From NCBI RefSeq assembly GCF_900258045.1, contig NZ_OGVD01000004.1, positions 868,001 to 932,000 on the forward strand: a DNA stretch of 64,000 bases. Direction: 5' to 3'. Positions 17,387-27,821 of this stretch are shown here, in pieces (the first letter of the stretch is position 1; each line of letters opens with the position of its first letter). Below the pieces are notes generated by a model. That model saw nothing but the letters and a program-made list of their open reading frames with translations. It was not told where the DNA came from and did not search any database. Both the position numbers and the translations under genes were made by a program. The stretch comes from Sphingorhabdus sp. EL138. Its GTDB lineage: Bacteria > Pseudomonadota > Alphaproteobacteria > Sphingomonadales > Sphingomonadaceae.

Positions 17387-18414
17387 TCAGCCGCCTCCAA
17401 CGCGCTATCCCTCAGTTCCGCTGCCATCGGAACCAGTCCCAGTTTTTCAAACATCGCTTCGTCGGCATCATCGCCTGCATTGCCAGTTGTCAGCAATTTA
17501 TCACCGGTAAATATGCTGTTCGCTCCTGCCATAAAGCAGAGCGCCTGTGTGCTTTCCGACATCGATTCCCGGCCAGCGGATAGTCGCACCATCGAGGCTG
17601 GCATCGTAATCCGCGCTACCGCAATCGTGCGGACAAACTCGATATCGTCGATTTTCGCTAGCGGCGTATCGGCAAGCATATCGCCAAGCACGGTGCCCTT
17701 GACAGGAACCAGCGCATTCACAGGAACACTCTCTGGATGTTTAGGTAATGTTGCGAGCGCATGAATAAATCCGACCCGGTCTTCGCGTGTCTCGCCCATG
17801 CCGACAATCCCGCCAGAGCACACATTGATGCCGCTGGTCCGCACATTTTCGAGCGTTTCGAGACGATCGTCAAAAGTCCGCGTTGTGATCACCTTTTCAT
17901 AATGCTCGGGTGACGTGTCGATATTGTGGTTGTAATAATCCAGCCCTGCCTCAGCCAGCATGTCCGATTGTTTCTGGGTCAACATGCCAAGGGTCATGCA
18001 CGTTTCCATGCCCATTTGCCGGACGCCTTTGACCATTTCGATAATCGCCGGCATGTCGCGGTCTTTGGGATTTCGCCATGCTGCACCCATGCAAAAACGG
18101 GATGAGCCGCGGTCTTTGGCTTGCGCCGCCGTTTGCAGTACCGAGCGGACATCAAGAAGTTTTTCCGCTTTCAGACCACTTTCGGCATGAGCAGATTGAT
18201 TGCAATAACCGCAGTCTTCCGGACATCCGCCGGTTTTGATTGATAGCAATGTAGAAAGTTGCACCTGCCCCGGTGTGTGATGCTGACGGTGCATGGTGGC
18301 TGCTTGAAACAACAATTCATCAAAGGGGAGGTTGAACAGGTCCGCAATTTCTTCGCGTGACCAGTCTTGTCTGACAGCGGTCTCGCTTGCGTCACTCACT
18401 TCGGTTTCGGTCAT
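17383..18414 (-). CDS. bioB: Biotin synthase
   Basis: The 343-residue radical-SAM enzyme inserts sulfur into dethiobiotin. The [4Fe-4S] motif CPEDCGYC gives C64, C68 and C71. Further conserved stretches are [28 protein letters not shown] and the C-terminal [12 protein letters not shown]. Its ATG overlaps the mcm stop by 4 bases. The other bio genes (A, D, F) are not in this window. Being inside the propionyl-CoA operon makes sense because PccA is a biotin enzyme; this would tie cofactor supply to enzyme supply. Confidence 0.97.
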   Translation of the reverse strand: MTETEVSDASETAVRQDWSREEIADLFNLPFDELLFQAATMHRQHHTPGQVQLSTLLSIKTGGCPEDCGYCNQSAHAESGLKAEKLLDVRSVLQTAAQAKDRGSSRFCMGAAWRNPKDRDMPAIIEMVKGVRQMGMETCMTLGMLTQKQSDMLAEAGLDYYNHNIDTSPEHYEKVITTRTFDDRLETLENVRTSGINVCSGGIVGMGETREDRVGFIHALATLPKHPESVPVNALVPVKGTVLGDMLADTPLAKIDDIEFVRTIAVARITMPASMVRLSAGRESMSESTQALCFMAGANSIFTGDKLLTTGNAGDDADEAMFEKLGLVPMAAELRDSALEAAE

Positions 18415-20549
18415 TCAGCGGCTTCCTCGGTTTCAGGTGGCATGTTGTGGCCCAGCAGGCGCAATATGTCAGCGGCACATTCCACAATATTGCTGCCTGG
18501 TCCATAGATTCCGACAACACCCGATTTACGGAGAAATTCATAGTCTTGCGGCGGGATAACGCCGCCGGCAAAAACCTTGATATCACTGCGCCCCGAATCG
18601 CGCAGCATCTGCACCAATTCGGGAATCAACGTCTTGTGGCCAGCGGCCAGACTGGACGCGCCCACGGCATCAACATTTTCCGAAAGAGCCAGATCGCGGG
18701 TTTCTCCCGGTGTCTGGAATAGCGGGCCGGATATCACATCGAATCCCATATCGGTAAAAGCGCTGGATACGACATTGGCGCCGCGGTCATGCCCGTCCTG
18801 CCCCATTTTCGCGACCAGGATTTTTGGTTTGCGGCCAAGGCGCTGGGACACGGTATCAACACCATCCACCACCAGAGCATATTGAGGATCGCCCTCATAG
18901 GCAGCTCCGTAAATGCCTTTCACCGGTGTCGGCTTGGTTGCGTAACGGCCAAAGGCGGCTTCCATTGCATCGGATATTTCGCCCAGAGAAGCACGTTTGC
19001 GTGCGGCATCGACCGCAAGCGCCAGCATATTGCCATCGGCCTTGGCGCCGTCAGTGATAGCTTGCAATGCCGTCTGACAGGCATCCTCATCCCGCTCTTT
19101 GCGCATCTTGTCGAGGCGAGCGATCTGCCCCTGCCGCACTTTCGCATTGTCAATATCGAGTGTTTCGAGCTGGTCCTCGTCTTCCAGAACATATTTGTTC
19201 ACGCCGACAATGACATCGTCGCCCTTATCGACCCGCGCCTGACGACCGGCAGCAGCTTCCTCGATCATGCCCTTGGGCCAGCCATCGGCCACGGCTTTGG
19301 CCATGCCGCCCTCAGCTTCCACCCGCTCGATAATCTCCCAGGCCTTTTCGACCAGTTCGTCGGTCAGGGCTTCGACATAATAGCTGCCACCGAGCGGATC
19401 GACGACTTTGGTAATGCCGGCTTCTTCTTGCAAAACAATCTGTGTGTTGCGGGCAATCCGGGCGGAAAAGTCGGTCGGCAGCGCAATCGCTTCATCCAGC
19501 GCATTGGTGTGGAGTGATTGGGTGCCGCCCAATGTAGCGGCCATCGCCTCGATGGTCGTCCGAATCACGTTGTTGTATGGATCCTGCTCGGTCAGCGAAA
19601 CGCCTGATGTCTGACAATGGGTCCGCAACATCTTGGACCGTTCCGATTGTGCGCCCAGATCGGTCATTACGCGGTGCCACAAAGTTCGTGCGGCACGCAA
19701 CTTGGCGACTTCCATGAAGAAGTTCATCCCGATGCCGAAAAAGAAACTCAGGCGGCCTGCAAATGCATCAATATCCAGACCTGTTGCCATGGCCTGTTTG
19801 GCATATTCACGGCCATCGGCAATGGTGAAAGCCAATTCCTGTACCGCCGTCGCACCGGCTTCATGCATATGATAGCCGCTGATCGAAATGCTGTTGAATT
19901 TCGGCATATGCTCGGACGTATAGGCTATAATATCCGAAATAATCCGCATGGAAGGCGCAGGCGGATAGATATAGGTGTTGCGGACCATAAACTCTTTAAG
20001 AATGTCATTCTGGATCGTGCCCGCAAGCTTGTCCTGGGAAACGCCCTGCTCTTCTGCAGCAATGATATAGAAGGCCAGACACGGAATAACCGCCCCGTTC
20101 ATGGTCATCGAAACCGACATGGTATCGAGCGGAATTCCGTCGAACAGAATTTTCATATCCTCGATACTGTCAATCGCGACGCCAGCTTTACCGACGTCGC
20201 CGACAACTCGAGGGTGGTCGCTGTCATAGCCGCGATGGGTCGCGAGGTCGAAAGCTACCGAGAGACCTTTCTGACCAGCAGCGAGATTACGACGATAGAA
20301 GGCATTGGACTCTTCGGCGGTAGAGAAGCCAGCATATTGACGAATGGTCCATGGCCGTCCGGCATACATGCTGGCCTTCACACCGCGCGTAAAGGGTCCG
20401 AAGCCAGGAAGACCCGGATCACCGGTATCATCCGCTGTGTAAAGTGGTTTGACGCCGATACCTTCTGGTGTCTCCCAAGTCAGGTCGCGCCCTTTGACCT
20501 CTTTGTCCGCGAGCGCTTTCCAGTCTTCTATCGTCGGTTTGTCAGTCAT
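18411..20549 (-). CDS. scpA: Methylmalonyl-CoA mutase
   Basis: The 712-residue catalytic subunit converts (R)-methylmalonyl-CoA to succinyl-CoA. The N-terminal TIM-barrel half contains [18 protein letters not shown]. The C-terminal B12-binding domain holds the base-off/His-on motif DGHDRG, with the cobalt-binding H587, followed by [12 protein letters not shown]. The domain layout is that of the single-chain large subunit (McmA/ScpA). The start overlaps the enoyl-CoA hydratase stop by one base (TAATG). No gene for the MeaB/ArgK chaperone is seen next to it. Confidence 0.96.
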   Translation of the reverse strand: MTDKPTIEDWKALADKEVKGRDLTWETPEGIGVKPLYTADDTGDPGLPGFGPFTRGVKASMYAGRPWTIRQYAGFSTAEESNAFYRRNLAAGQKGLSVAFDLATHRGYDSDHPRVVGDVGKAGVAIDSIEDMKILFDGIPLDTMSVSMTMNGAVIPCLAFYIIAAEEQGVSQDKLAGTIQNDILKEFMVRNTYIYPPAPSMRIISDIIAYTSEHMPKFNSISISGYHMHEAGATAVQELAFTIADGREYAKQAMATGLDIDAFAGRLSFFFGIGMNFFMEVAKLRAARTLWHRVMTDLGAQSERSKMLRTHCQTSGVSLTEQDPYNNVIRTTIEAMAATLGGTQSLHTNALDEAIALPTDFSARIARNTQIVLQEEAGITKVVDPLGGSYYVEALTDELVEKAWEIIERVEAEGGMAKAVADGWPKGMIEEAAAGRQARVDKGDDVIVGVNKYVLEDEDQLETLDIDNAKVRQGQIARLDKMRKERDEDACQTALQAITDGAKADGNMLALAVDAARKRASLGEISDAMEAAFGRYATKPTPVKGIYGAAYEGDPQYALVVDGVDTVSQRLGRKPKILVAKMGQDGHDRGANVVSSAFTDMGFDVISGPLFQTPGETRDLALSENVDAVGASSLAAGHKTLIPELVQMLRDSGRSDIKVFAGGVIPPQDYEFLRKSGVVGIYGPGSNIVECAADILRLLGHNMPPETEEAAE

Positions 20550-21334
20550 TATTCGCCCTTAAATTCGGCTTTCCGTTTCTGCAGGAAGGCAATCGCACCT
20601 TCACGTGCATCGTTGCTGTCACCGGCCAGTCGCTGCCCCTCCGCTTCTTTCAACAGGGCTGAAGCATAGTCGCTTTCCAGCGCCGCGGCCAGATTTTGAC
20701 GCATGACACCCAGCGCAACAGTTGGTCCGCCGGCCAGTCGCTTCGCCAGCGCATTGGCCTCATCCATCAAAGCTGCATCGTCGACACATTTATAGACCAA
20801 TCCCCAATCTGCGGCTTTTTCACCGGGAATTTTTTCGCCGAGCATCATCATCTCTGTGGCACGGGCCTTGCCTACCAGCCGGGTGAGCATCCAGCTTGCG
20901 CCGCCATCGGGTACCAAGCCGATATTGACAAAAGCCTGCAAGAAATAAGCGGATTTACCGGCAATGGCAAAGTCACTGGCCAGCGCAATGGAACAACCCA
21001 CGCCTGCGGCAGGGCCGTTGACCGCAGTGATGGTTGGAATATCCAGCTTGGCGAGTTTCAACATCAGCGGGTTATAGTGCTGATTTAGCGCCGCATAGGA
21101 GCCCTGCCCACCCGACAAAGCGCTGGCGCCGCCTTTGGCCTGCAGATCGGCACCGGCACAAAAGGCGCGCCCTTCACCGGTAATGATGACAGCGCGTGCA
21201 TCCTCCAGCTTGTCCAGTGCCAGTAACAAATCATCCGCCATGTCCAGAGAACAAGCGTTCAAGCGGCTTGGCTGGTTCAGCGTGATGGTTGCCACCTGAT
21301 CGGCAATGTTCAGTTTGATATTCTCGAATTCCAT
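20549..21334 (-). CDS. Enoyl-CoA hydratase/isomerase family protein
   Basis: The 261-residue crotonase-fold protein has the oxyanion-hole segments [11 protein letters not shown] (about residue 56-66) and [16 protein letters not shown] (about residue 105-120). The second catalytic glutamate of classic hydratases falls in a region reading [14 protein letters not shown], which has D rather than E, as in PaaG/PaaB-like isomerases. The product may thus be an isomerase or hydratase of an acyl-CoA feeding propionyl-CoA. A good ribosome site (AAAGGGAC) precedes the ATG. It sits between mce and mcm in the operon. Confidence 0.85.
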   Translation of the reverse strand: MEFENIKLNIADQVATITLNQPSRLNACSLDMADDLLLALDKLEDARAVIITGEGRAFCAGADLQAKGGASALSGGQGSYAALNQHYNPLMLKLAKLDIPTITAVNGPAAGVGCSIALASDFAIAGKSAYFLQAFVNIGLVPDGGASWMLTRLVGKARATEMMMLGEKIPGEKAADWGLVYKCVDDAALMDEANALAKRLAGGPTVALGVMRQNLAAALESDYASALLKEAEGQRLAGDSNDAREGAIAFLQKRKAEFKGE

Positions 21335-21404
21335 ATTTTGTCCCTTTGAGTGGCGTCAAGCCGGTTCGATGCCGGATCAACTTTATAGTATTCTCTGTGG
21401 TGGA

Positions 21405-21839
21405 TTAATGATCCTTAGGAGTTTCCATTATCTCGGTTAGCATCCCGCCCATATCCTTGGGATGCACAAAAAAGATAAGTGTTCCATGCGCGCCGATGCG
21501 CGGTTCGCCCAAAACGCGCTTGCCCATGGCTTCGAATTCGGCCTTGGCGGTACGGATATCTGGCACTTCAAAGCAGATGTGATGTTGTCCGCCCAATGGA
21601 TTCTTGGAAAGGAAGCCGTGGATCGGACTGTCCTCACCAAGCGGTTCGATGAGTTCAATCTGCGTGCCGTTGGTGGGACCGTCAGCTGGTGTGTCAACAA
21701 AGCAGACCTTTACGCCCTGCGCCGGCAAATCAAACGGATCGTGGATTTTCGTCGCCCCCATGACATCTTGCCAATGCGCTATGCTGTCCGGAATGGACGG
21801 TGTGACGACGCCGATATGATTGAGGCGGCCTAGTTTCAA
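21405..21839 (-). CDS. mce: Methylmalonyl-CoA epimerase
   Basis: The 144-residue vicinal-oxygen-chelate protein converts (S)- to (R)-methylmalonyl-CoA, linking carboxylase and mutase. Metal-ligand positions are in LNHIGVV (His), in HHICFEV (His) and in the C-terminal GGMLTEI (Glu). I chose the TTG at 21839, which overlaps the DUF808 stop in TTGA; the longer open frame upstream is a shadow of DUF808. The protein starting there (KLGRLNHIGVV) aligns with the family's usual beginning. Its place between pccB and mcm supports the call. Confidence 0.92.
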   Translation of the reverse strand: MKLGRLNHIGVVTPSIPDSIAHWQDVMGATKIHDPFDLPAQGVKVCFVDTPADGPTNGTQIELIEPLGEDSPIHGFLSKNPLGGQHHICFEVPDIRTAKAEFEAMGKRVLGEPRIGAHGTLIFFVHPKDMGGMLTEIMETPKDH

Positions 21840-22780
21840 TGTGCTTCTCCGTGCGGAATGATTTTGTGGACCAATGGCGCGATCACTGCGCCGATGGCTA
21901 CGCCGAACAATCCGGATAGTATCGCAAAACTGATCCCGCTGGCAAATAGCTGGGCGTTTTCTGGAAATAGCCCAACCAGAGGATGGGAAATAATACCGAT
22001 CAGATGCTCCGGGCCATGCCAGCCAACGGCGGCGATATTGTGTACCAGCAAGCCTCCGCCAACCCACGCCATGGCCAATGTGCCAATGATCGAGATAGTC
22101 GCGAGTAATTTCGGCATGAACGCCACCAGACTGCGGCCGAAGGAAGCCACGAAACCGTCATTTTCAGTCGCAAGGTGCAAACCCACATCGTCCATCTTAA
22201 CAATCAAGGCGACCACGCCATAAACACCCACTGTTATCACAATACCGATCAACGCAAGGATGATGCCCTGCTGCCACCAAACCTCTTCGGTCACTTCGGA
22301 CAGGGCGATAGCCATAATCTCACCGGACAGGATGAAATCAGTACGGATAGCGCCGGATACCATTTCATCTTCGCGTCCCGGGCCTTCGACAATGGCAGGT
22401 TTGTCATGCTTAGTCGTCTCATCGACATGGAGCCACTCAAGCACCTTCTCCGCAGCCTCGTAGCAAAGGAAGAGACCTCCAAGGATCAGGATGATCGGGA
22501 TAAGAAAAGGCGCAAACTGGCCAAGGAGAACCGCTGCCGGAAGCAGGAACAGAAGCTTGTTCTTGATTGATCCCTTGGCGATCTTCCAGATCATCGGAAG
22601 TTCGCGCGCCGGGCTAAAACCTGTCACATATTGCGGGGTGACCGCAGCGTCATCGATCACAACACCGGCAGATTTAGCACCTGCACGCGCCGCCGCTGCG
22701 CTTATGTCATCAACTGAGGCTGCGGCCACCTTGGCAATGGCTGCGACGTCGTCGAGAAGGGCTACTAGTCCTGTTGGCAT
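21836..22780 (-). CDS. DUF808 family inner-membrane protein
   Basis: The 314-residue protein starts MPTGLVALLDDVAAIAKVAAAS and continues with GAKSAGVVIDDAAVTPQYV, the typical N-terminus of the DUF808 (YedI) family. Several long hydrophobic segments follow (about residues 75-105, 160-195, 228-255, 280-305). The function of the family is not known. It starts directly after the CdiI-like gene stop (TAA ATG) and its stop overlaps mce. Its position in the propionate operon may be incidental. Confidence 0.88.
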   Translation of the reverse strand: MPTGLVALLDDVAAIAKVAAASVDDISAAAARAGAKSAGVVIDDAAVTPQYVTGFSPARELPMIWKIAKGSIKNKLLFLLPAAVLLGQFAPFLIPIILILGGLFLCYEAAEKVLEWLHVDETTKHDKPAIVEGPGREDEMVSGAIRTDFILSGEIMAIALSEVTEEVWWQQGIILALIGIVITVGVYGVVALIVKMDDVGLHLATENDGFVASFGRSLVAFMPKLLATISIIGTLAMAWVGGGLLVHNIAAVGWHGPEHLIGIISHPLVGLFPENAQLFASGISFAILSGLFGVAIGAVIAPLVHKIIPHGEAH

Positions 22781-23143
22781 TTATTTAGATATCCCATCGC
22801 GTTGATTTGGTGGGGTGGGTGCAACATCCAGTTTTTCATCAACCATTTTTATGAATTTTCTGGCGTCATTGGGAAATCTGAAAAACACGTTCACACTAAA
22901 ACCGTCATTTAGAGATTTTCGGGGATCAGTTTTCTTGGCTATTCCCTGCTTCCATGCAGACCATTCAAGAATAACGGCACTCAACATTTCCGAAGTGAAT
23001 TCTGATATTGCATGGTCAATTGCTTCTTCAGGCGAGGAATAAAAATCATCCCAACTTTGATGCACGTAACCACCTAGAAACTGATACAAGCTTGGCCAGT
23101 GTTTCTCGGCTTGCATTCTAAAGTCTCGACGCTTTTCAATCAC
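22781..23143 (-). CDS. Probable CdiI-type immunity protein (orphan)
   Basis: The 120-residue protein contains [18 protein letters not shown] followed by [14 protein letters not shown], which matches the core of the contact-dependent growth inhibition immunity family I know as CdiI_2 ([13 protein letters not shown] ... SPEEAI). Members bind and block a toxin domain delivered by neighbouring cells. No CdiA/CdiB or polymorphic-toxin gene lies in the window, so it is an orphan. Its ATG overlaps the pccB stop by 4 bases and it abuts DUF808. The DNA is AT-rich compared with the flanking genes. The family call is from memory and moderately sure. Confidence 0.7.
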   Translation of the reverse strand: MIEKRRDFRMQAEKHWPSLYQFLGGYVHQSWDDFYSSPEEAIDHAISEFTSEMLSAVILEWSAWKQGIAKKTDPRKSLNDGFSVNVFFRFPNDARKFIKMVDEKLDVAPTPPNQRDGISK

Positions 23144-24666
23144 AACGGAATGTTATCATGCTTCTTCCAAGGGTTTTCCAACTCCTTGTTTCGCAGCTTC
23201 CGCAATCCCAACGCCACGCGTCTCCGCGTCGAATGCGGCATGATAACTTCATCAACAAAACCCTTTTGAGCCGCAATAAACGGGTTGGCGAAGCGGTCTT
23301 CATATTCCTTGGTCTTCTCGGCAATCTCCTCTTCGGTCTTGCCGCGAAAGATAATTTCTACTGCCCCTTTCGCGCCCATGACAGCGATTTCGGCGGTCGG
23401 CCACGCGTAGTTGAGATCACCGCGCAAATGCTTGGATGCCATGACGTCATAAGCACCGCCATAGGCTTTACGCGTGATGATGGTGATCTTCGGCACAGTC
23501 GCTTCGGCATAGGCAAAGAGCAGTTTTGCGCCGTGTTTGATAATGCCATTATGCTCCTGTGATGTGCCGGGCAGAAAGCCGGGGACGTCCACCAAGGTAA
23601 TGATCGGAATATTGAACGCATCGCAATAGCGGACGAAGCGCCCGGCCTTCTTGGACGCATTAATATCAAGACAGCCGGCGAGGACCATGGGTTGGTTAGC
23701 TACTACGCCTACCGTTTGTCCTTCAATGCGGCCAAAGCCACAAATGATATTGGCGGCATGTGCTGGTTGAATTTCGAAAAAATCGCCTTCATCGACCATT
23801 TTCTGAATGACCTCATGCATATCATAAGGCTGGTTGGCGTTGGCCGGGATCAGAGTATCTAGACTGTCCTCCAGCCGATCCCATGGATCAGCCGTGGGGC
23901 GCTCTGGCACCTCTTCCCGATTGCTCAGCGGCATATAGTCAATGAAATCACGTGCTGCGAGCAGCGCTTCGATATCATTCTCATAAGCGACATCAGCAAC
24001 GCTTGTCTTGGTCGTATGGGTCACTGCCCCACCTAGCTCTTCCTGCGTGACGATTTCGTTGGTTACGGTTTTTACAACGTCCGGACCCGTGACGAACATA
24101 TAGCTGCTGTCCTTCACCATGAAGATGAAGTCCGTCATCGCAGGCGAATAAACGGCACCGCCTGCACAAGGTCCCATTATAAGGCTGAGCTGCGGGATCA
24201 CACCGCTCGCCAATACATTCCGCTGGAAGACATCGGCATAGCCGCCCAATGATGCCACTCCTTCCTGAATACGCGCACCGCCGCTGTCGTTGATACCAAT
24301 GACCGGAGCGCCAACCTTCATGGCATTTTCCAGCACCTTGCAGATTTTCTCAGCATGACGTTCTGACAGCGAACCGCCGAAGACTGTGAAGTCCTGACTG
24401 AAGACGAACACGAGGCGGCCGTTGATTGTACCGGAACCAGTGACCACGCCATCACCCGGTATCTTCGTTTCTTCCATACCGAAATCGACGCAATTATGCT
24501 CGACATAGGTGTCGATCTCTTCAAACGAGCCCTCATCAAGCAACACTTCGATCCGTTCGCGTGCTGTCAACTTGCCTTTGGCGTGCTGAGAATCAATCCG
24601 TTTTTGACCGCCGCCCAGATGGGCCTCCGCGCGCTTGGCTTCGAGCTGCTCGATAATCGTCTGCAT
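23140..24666 (-). CDS. pccB: Propionyl-CoA carboxylase beta subunit (carboxyltransferase)
   Basis: The 508-residue carboxyltransferase moves the carboxyl from biotin to propionyl-CoA. It has the two crotonase-like halves of the family: the N-terminal part with [20 protein letters not shown] and [12 protein letters not shown] (oxyanion hole), and the C-terminal part with [13 protein letters not shown] and [10 protein letters not shown]. The start is preceded by GGGGGA. The family fits propionyl-CoA carboxylase, and the operon (mce, mcm, pccA) settles the substrate. It is the first gene of the operon; 139 bases lie between it and the glutathione reductase gene, and the operon promoter should be there. 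Confidence 0.95.
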   Translation of the reverse strand: MQTIIEQLEAKRAEAHLGGGQKRIDSQHAKGKLTARERIEVLLDEGSFEEIDTYVEHNCVDFGMEETKIPGDGVVTGSGTINGRLVFVFSQDFTVFGGSLSERHAEKICKVLENAMKVGAPVIGINDSGGARIQEGVASLGGYADVFQRNVLASGVIPQLSLIMGPCAGGAVYSPAMTDFIFMVKDSSYMFVTGPDVVKTVTNEIVTQEELGGAVTHTTKTSVADVAYENDIEALLAARDFIDYMPLSNREEVPERPTADPWDRLEDSLDTLIPANANQPYDMHEVIQKMVDEGDFFEIQPAHAANIICGFGRIEGQTVGVVANQPMVLAGCLDINASKKAGRFVRYCDAFNIPIITLVDVPGFLPGTSQEHNGIIKHGAKLLFAYAEATVPKITIITRKAYGGAYDVMASKHLRGDLNYAWPTAEIAVMGAKGAVEIIFRGKTEEEIAEKTKEYEDRFANPFIAAQKGFVDEVIMPHSTRRRVALGLRKLRNKELENPWKKHDNIPL

Positions 24667-24805
24667 GAATCCCCCAAGATGATTTGGAACTGTGATTTGG
24701 CTACGGAAACGTCCCTAGCCAATGCACGGAGGATTATGCAATCGTCAATAAAAATTAATCGATCAATTAAGTTTCTTTCGAAACGGCCTGTGCCGTAACG
24801 TCAAC

Positions 24806-26152
24806 CTATTTCAACAAGACCAATTCTTCCGACATACTGGGGTGCAAAGCGACAGTGTCATCAAACGCCTGTTTGGTTAAACCTGCTTTGACCGCGACAG
24901 CAGCTGCCTGAAGAATCTCCGGAGCATCGGGACCAATCATATGCAGGCCGAGAATTTTCTCGCTCGTCGCCTCAACGATCATTTTGTAGAGACTGCGTTC
25001 CGGCCGATCAGCAAAGGCATTGCGCATTGCCCGGAAGTCAGACGAATAGACTTTGATGTTGCCGTATTGTGTCCGCGCTTCACCTTCAGTCAGGCCAACG
25101 GAAGCAATTGGCGGCTGAGAGAATACCGCCGACGGGATGCAATCATAATCAACAGTCCGCGGTGTATTGTTGAACACCGTATCGGCAAAAGCTTGCCCTT
25201 CGCGAATGGCAACGGGGGTCAGCTGAACACGGTCCGTTACATCGCCGACGGCATAGATGCTATCGACATTGGTCCGGCTATACTCATCGACCTTGATGGC
25301 GCCTTTCTCGTTGGTTTCGACATCAGCATTTTCGAGGCCAAGCCCATCAATTTTCGGACGCCGCCCGGTTGCAGCAAGAACAACGTCGGCCCGCATGGCA
25401 GGCTTGCCGTCCATGTAGACATCTAGCGCGCCGTCTTCCCGCTTCTCAATCTTGTCGAACGTGCAGTTGAATTTGTAATTTATGCCCTTGGTCATCGCAA
25501 TCTGCAGCAAACGGTCGCGCAAGCTCTCGTCATAACCGCGCAAGATCACATCCGAGCGGTTTACAACGAAGACTTCGCTGCCGAGACCGTTGAATATGCC
25601 GGCAAATTCATTGGCAATATATCCGCCACCAGAGATGATGACTGTTTCAGGCAGCTTCTCCAGATGGAACATTTCATTGGAAGTCAGCATATGCTCACTG
25701 CCCGGAAAGTCCGCCACATCAGGCCATGCGCCCACAGCAACCAATATATATTTGGCGGTCACGGTCTTGCCGCTGGCCAGTTTTACTTCATGCGGGCCAA
25801 CAATCTCCGCGCGCTCCAATATGATCTCGACATCGTGATTGTTCAATGTCTGCGTATAGGCGTTGTTGAGCCGATCGACATCGGCAAGAATATGATCGCG
25901 CAGCTTTGTCCAATCAAACTTGGCATTTTCCCAAGTCCAGCCAAAATTTTTGCCATCTTCGAGATCTTCGGAAAAATGAGAGCCGTACACCAGCATCTTT
26001 TTCGGCACACAGCCGCGAATGACACAAGTACCGCCTACGCGATATTCTTCCGCAACTGCAACTTTGGCACCGTATGAAGCCGACACCCGCGCCGCTCTGG
26101 TTCCACCCGAACCCGCGCCGATGACGAACAGGTCATAATCATATTCCGACAT
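24806..26152 (-). CDS. gor: Glutathione-disulfide reductase
   Basis: The 448-residue FAD enzyme reduces GSSG with NADPH. It has the FAD motif GAGSGG (12-17), the redox disulfide CVIRGC (C43/C48), the NADPH-binding motif GGGYIANEFAG, and the C-terminal HPSMSEE with H437 and E442. The GGTCVIRGCVPKK context fits glutathione reductase, not lipoamide dehydrogenase or mercuric reductase. The ribosome site AAGGAACAA precedes the ATG. It is downstream of pgi on the same strand with 18 bases between. Confidence 0.94.
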   Translation of the reverse strand: MSEYDYDLFVIGAGSGGTRAARVSASYGAKVAVAEEYRVGGTCVIRGCVPKKMLVYGSHFSEDLEDGKNFGWTWENAKFDWTKLRDHILADVDRLNNAYTQTLNNHDVEIILERAEIVGPHEVKLASGKTVTAKYILVAVGAWPDVADFPGSEHMLTSNEMFHLEKLPETVIISGGGYIANEFAGIFNGLGSEVFVVNRSDVILRGYDESLRDRLLQIAMTKGINYKFNCTFDKIEKREDGALDVYMDGKPAMRADVVLAATGRRPKIDGLGLENADVETNEKGAIKVDEYSRTNVDSIYAVGDVTDRVQLTPVAIREGQAFADTVFNNTPRTVDYDCIPSAVFSQPPIASVGLTEGEARTQYGNIKVYSSDFRAMRNAFADRPERSLYKMIVEATSEKILGLHMIGPDAPEILQAAAVAVKAGLTKQAFDDTVALHPSMSEELVLLK

Positions 26153-26170
26153 TATTTGTTCCTTAATAAC

Positions 26171-27664
26171 TCAGACAGAAAATGCCCGGTTTTTTAGTAT
26201 TTCGGTCGAAGCGTCCATTTGGTTACTGTCCCCTGCCAAAAGCGCATTGGCCATTTCTTTGCCCAATTCAACACCAAATTGATCAAACGGATTGATGCCC
26301 AAGAGTACCGCATTTGCAAAAGTGCGATGCTCATAAAAGGCAATGAGTGCCCCTAGTGTCCGCCCGTCGAGATCGTCTAGTAATAGAGTCGTTGATGGCC
26401 TGTCACCCGGATAATTTCGATTACTATCATCGGAAGTTTTGCCGGCCATCAGCGCAGCGCTCTGTGCGAAACAATTGAGTAACAATCCCTGATGATGTTC
26501 GGCCGCCAATGAATGGCCCGGCTCAATCACAGCCAAAAATTCAACCGGCACCAGATGGGTACCTTGGTGCAGCAGCTGGAACACGGCGTGCTGGGCGTCC
26601 GTCCCTATTCCGCCCCATACAATCGGACTGCTATGACGATCCAGCGGTTTGCCATCTGCCATAACCGACTTGCCATTGCTCTCCATTTCCAGCTGCTGCA
26701 GATAGTCCGGCAGCAGTCTCAGTCTTTCGTCATAGGCAAATACCGCGCGCGTCTCGCAATTTCTGACCTGGCTGTAATATTGGTCGCAAAATGCTGCTAA
26801 CACCGGAATATTCCGTTCAAATGGCGTCTGCCTGAAATGTTCGTCCATTTCCGCTGCACCCGTGAGCAAGTCGTTGAAAACCTCTATACCGAGCGTCAGT
26901 GCCGCGCTAAATCCAATGGAGGACCAGAGTGAATAACGCCCGCCAACTGTCTCCGAGAACGGCAATATACGGCTTTCATCAATGCCCCACTCAACGGCCT
27001 TGTCGGGCATTGCCGTCAACGCAATGATTTTACCGAATGGATCAGAGACACCCTGCTCCTTCATCCAGTCCGTAACCGATCTCGCATTCAGAAATGTTTC
27101 TGCTGTGGTGAAACTCTTCGATGCTATAACAAGCAGCGTCTTGTGAGCATCAAAGCGCTCCAATACAGGCTCTAGCGCGCAGCCATCAATATTCGAGATG
27201 ACCGCCGTTTGATATTTTTCATCTCCGATTTTCAATGCTTCGAGCAGCAATTTCGGTCCCAATGCCGAACCACCTATTCCAAGATGGATGATATATTCAA
27301 TTTCTCCAAGCGCACCTGCCTCGATTGCCTGAACCAAAGCTTGCATGCGGTTTTTCAACAATTGGGCATTTTCAACACTGGTTTCTAAACCTATTCCGCG
27401 CTCCGCTGTATGTTCCGCTGCGCGACCTTCACTGGGATTTATGGCGACGCCACTGGTCAGGGCTTCAATTTCGTCGGATAGGTTCCTGTCAGCGGCAAGC
27501 TTTTGAAAGCTTTCAAGCAAGGCACTGTCCATATGTGTTTTCGAAAAATCAAAATAGATACCGGATTGTTCGAAGCCGAATTGCTTGGTTCGTTGCGGAT
27601 CCGCTTCGAACAGGTTTTTCAAGGTTGATGCAGGTTGGGTTTCAATCGCGTTCCAATGATCCAA
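26171..27664 (-). CDS. pgi: Glucose-6-phosphate isomerase
   Basis: The 497-residue enzyme interconverts glucose-6-phosphate and fructose-6-phosphate. It has the family signatures IGIGGSALGPKL (about residue 128) and, further on, ASKSFTTAETFLN, GGRYSLWSSIG and the C-terminal lysine signature region INPFDQFGVELGKEMA. The start is read as TTG at 27664; an ATG a few bases upstream is out of frame, so the exact start is uncertain. The gene precedes gor and both may be one transcript. Confidence 0.93.
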   Translation of the reverse strand: MDHWNAIETQPASTLKNLFEADPQRTKQFGFEQSGIYFDFSKTHMDSALLESFQKLAADRNLSDEIEALTSGVAINPSEGRAAEHTAERGIGLETSVENAQLLKNRMQALVQAIEAGALGEIEYIIHLGIGGSALGPKLLLEALKIGDEKYQTAVISNIDGCALEPVLERFDAHKTLLVIASKSFTTAETFLNARSVTDWMKEQGVSDPFGKIIALTAMPDKAVEWGIDESRILPFSETVGGRYSLWSSIGFSAALTLGIEVFNDLLTGAAEMDEHFRQTPFERNIPVLAAFCDQYYSQVRNCETRAVFAYDERLRLLPDYLQQLEMESNGKSVMADGKPLDRHSSPIVWGGIGTDAQHAVFQLLHQGTHLVPVEFLAVIEPGHSLAAEHHQGLLLNCFAQSAALMAGKTSDDSNRNYPGDRPSTTLLLDDLDGRTLGALIAFYEHRTFANAVLLGINPFDQFGVELGKEMANALLAGDSNQMDASTEILKNRAFSV

Positions 27665-27821
27665 AGCATATTCTTTCTTGTTATTTACAACGACCTAGTA
27701 GCCCCGCCTTTTCGATCTTAGCTCTATCCTGCGACCCTTTGATGAACAAGGCCAAATCACCAGCCATCATCGCTAAATACTGTCTCTTGACCGCACGCGC
27801 CATTATCAGCAAAGGGGCGCG

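Noticed and set aside
21840-22067. N-terminal extension of methylmalonyl-CoA epimerase
   Set aside because: The extra residues lie wholly inside the DUF808 gene in another frame and do not resemble the family; TTG 21839 with a 4-base overlap is the better start.
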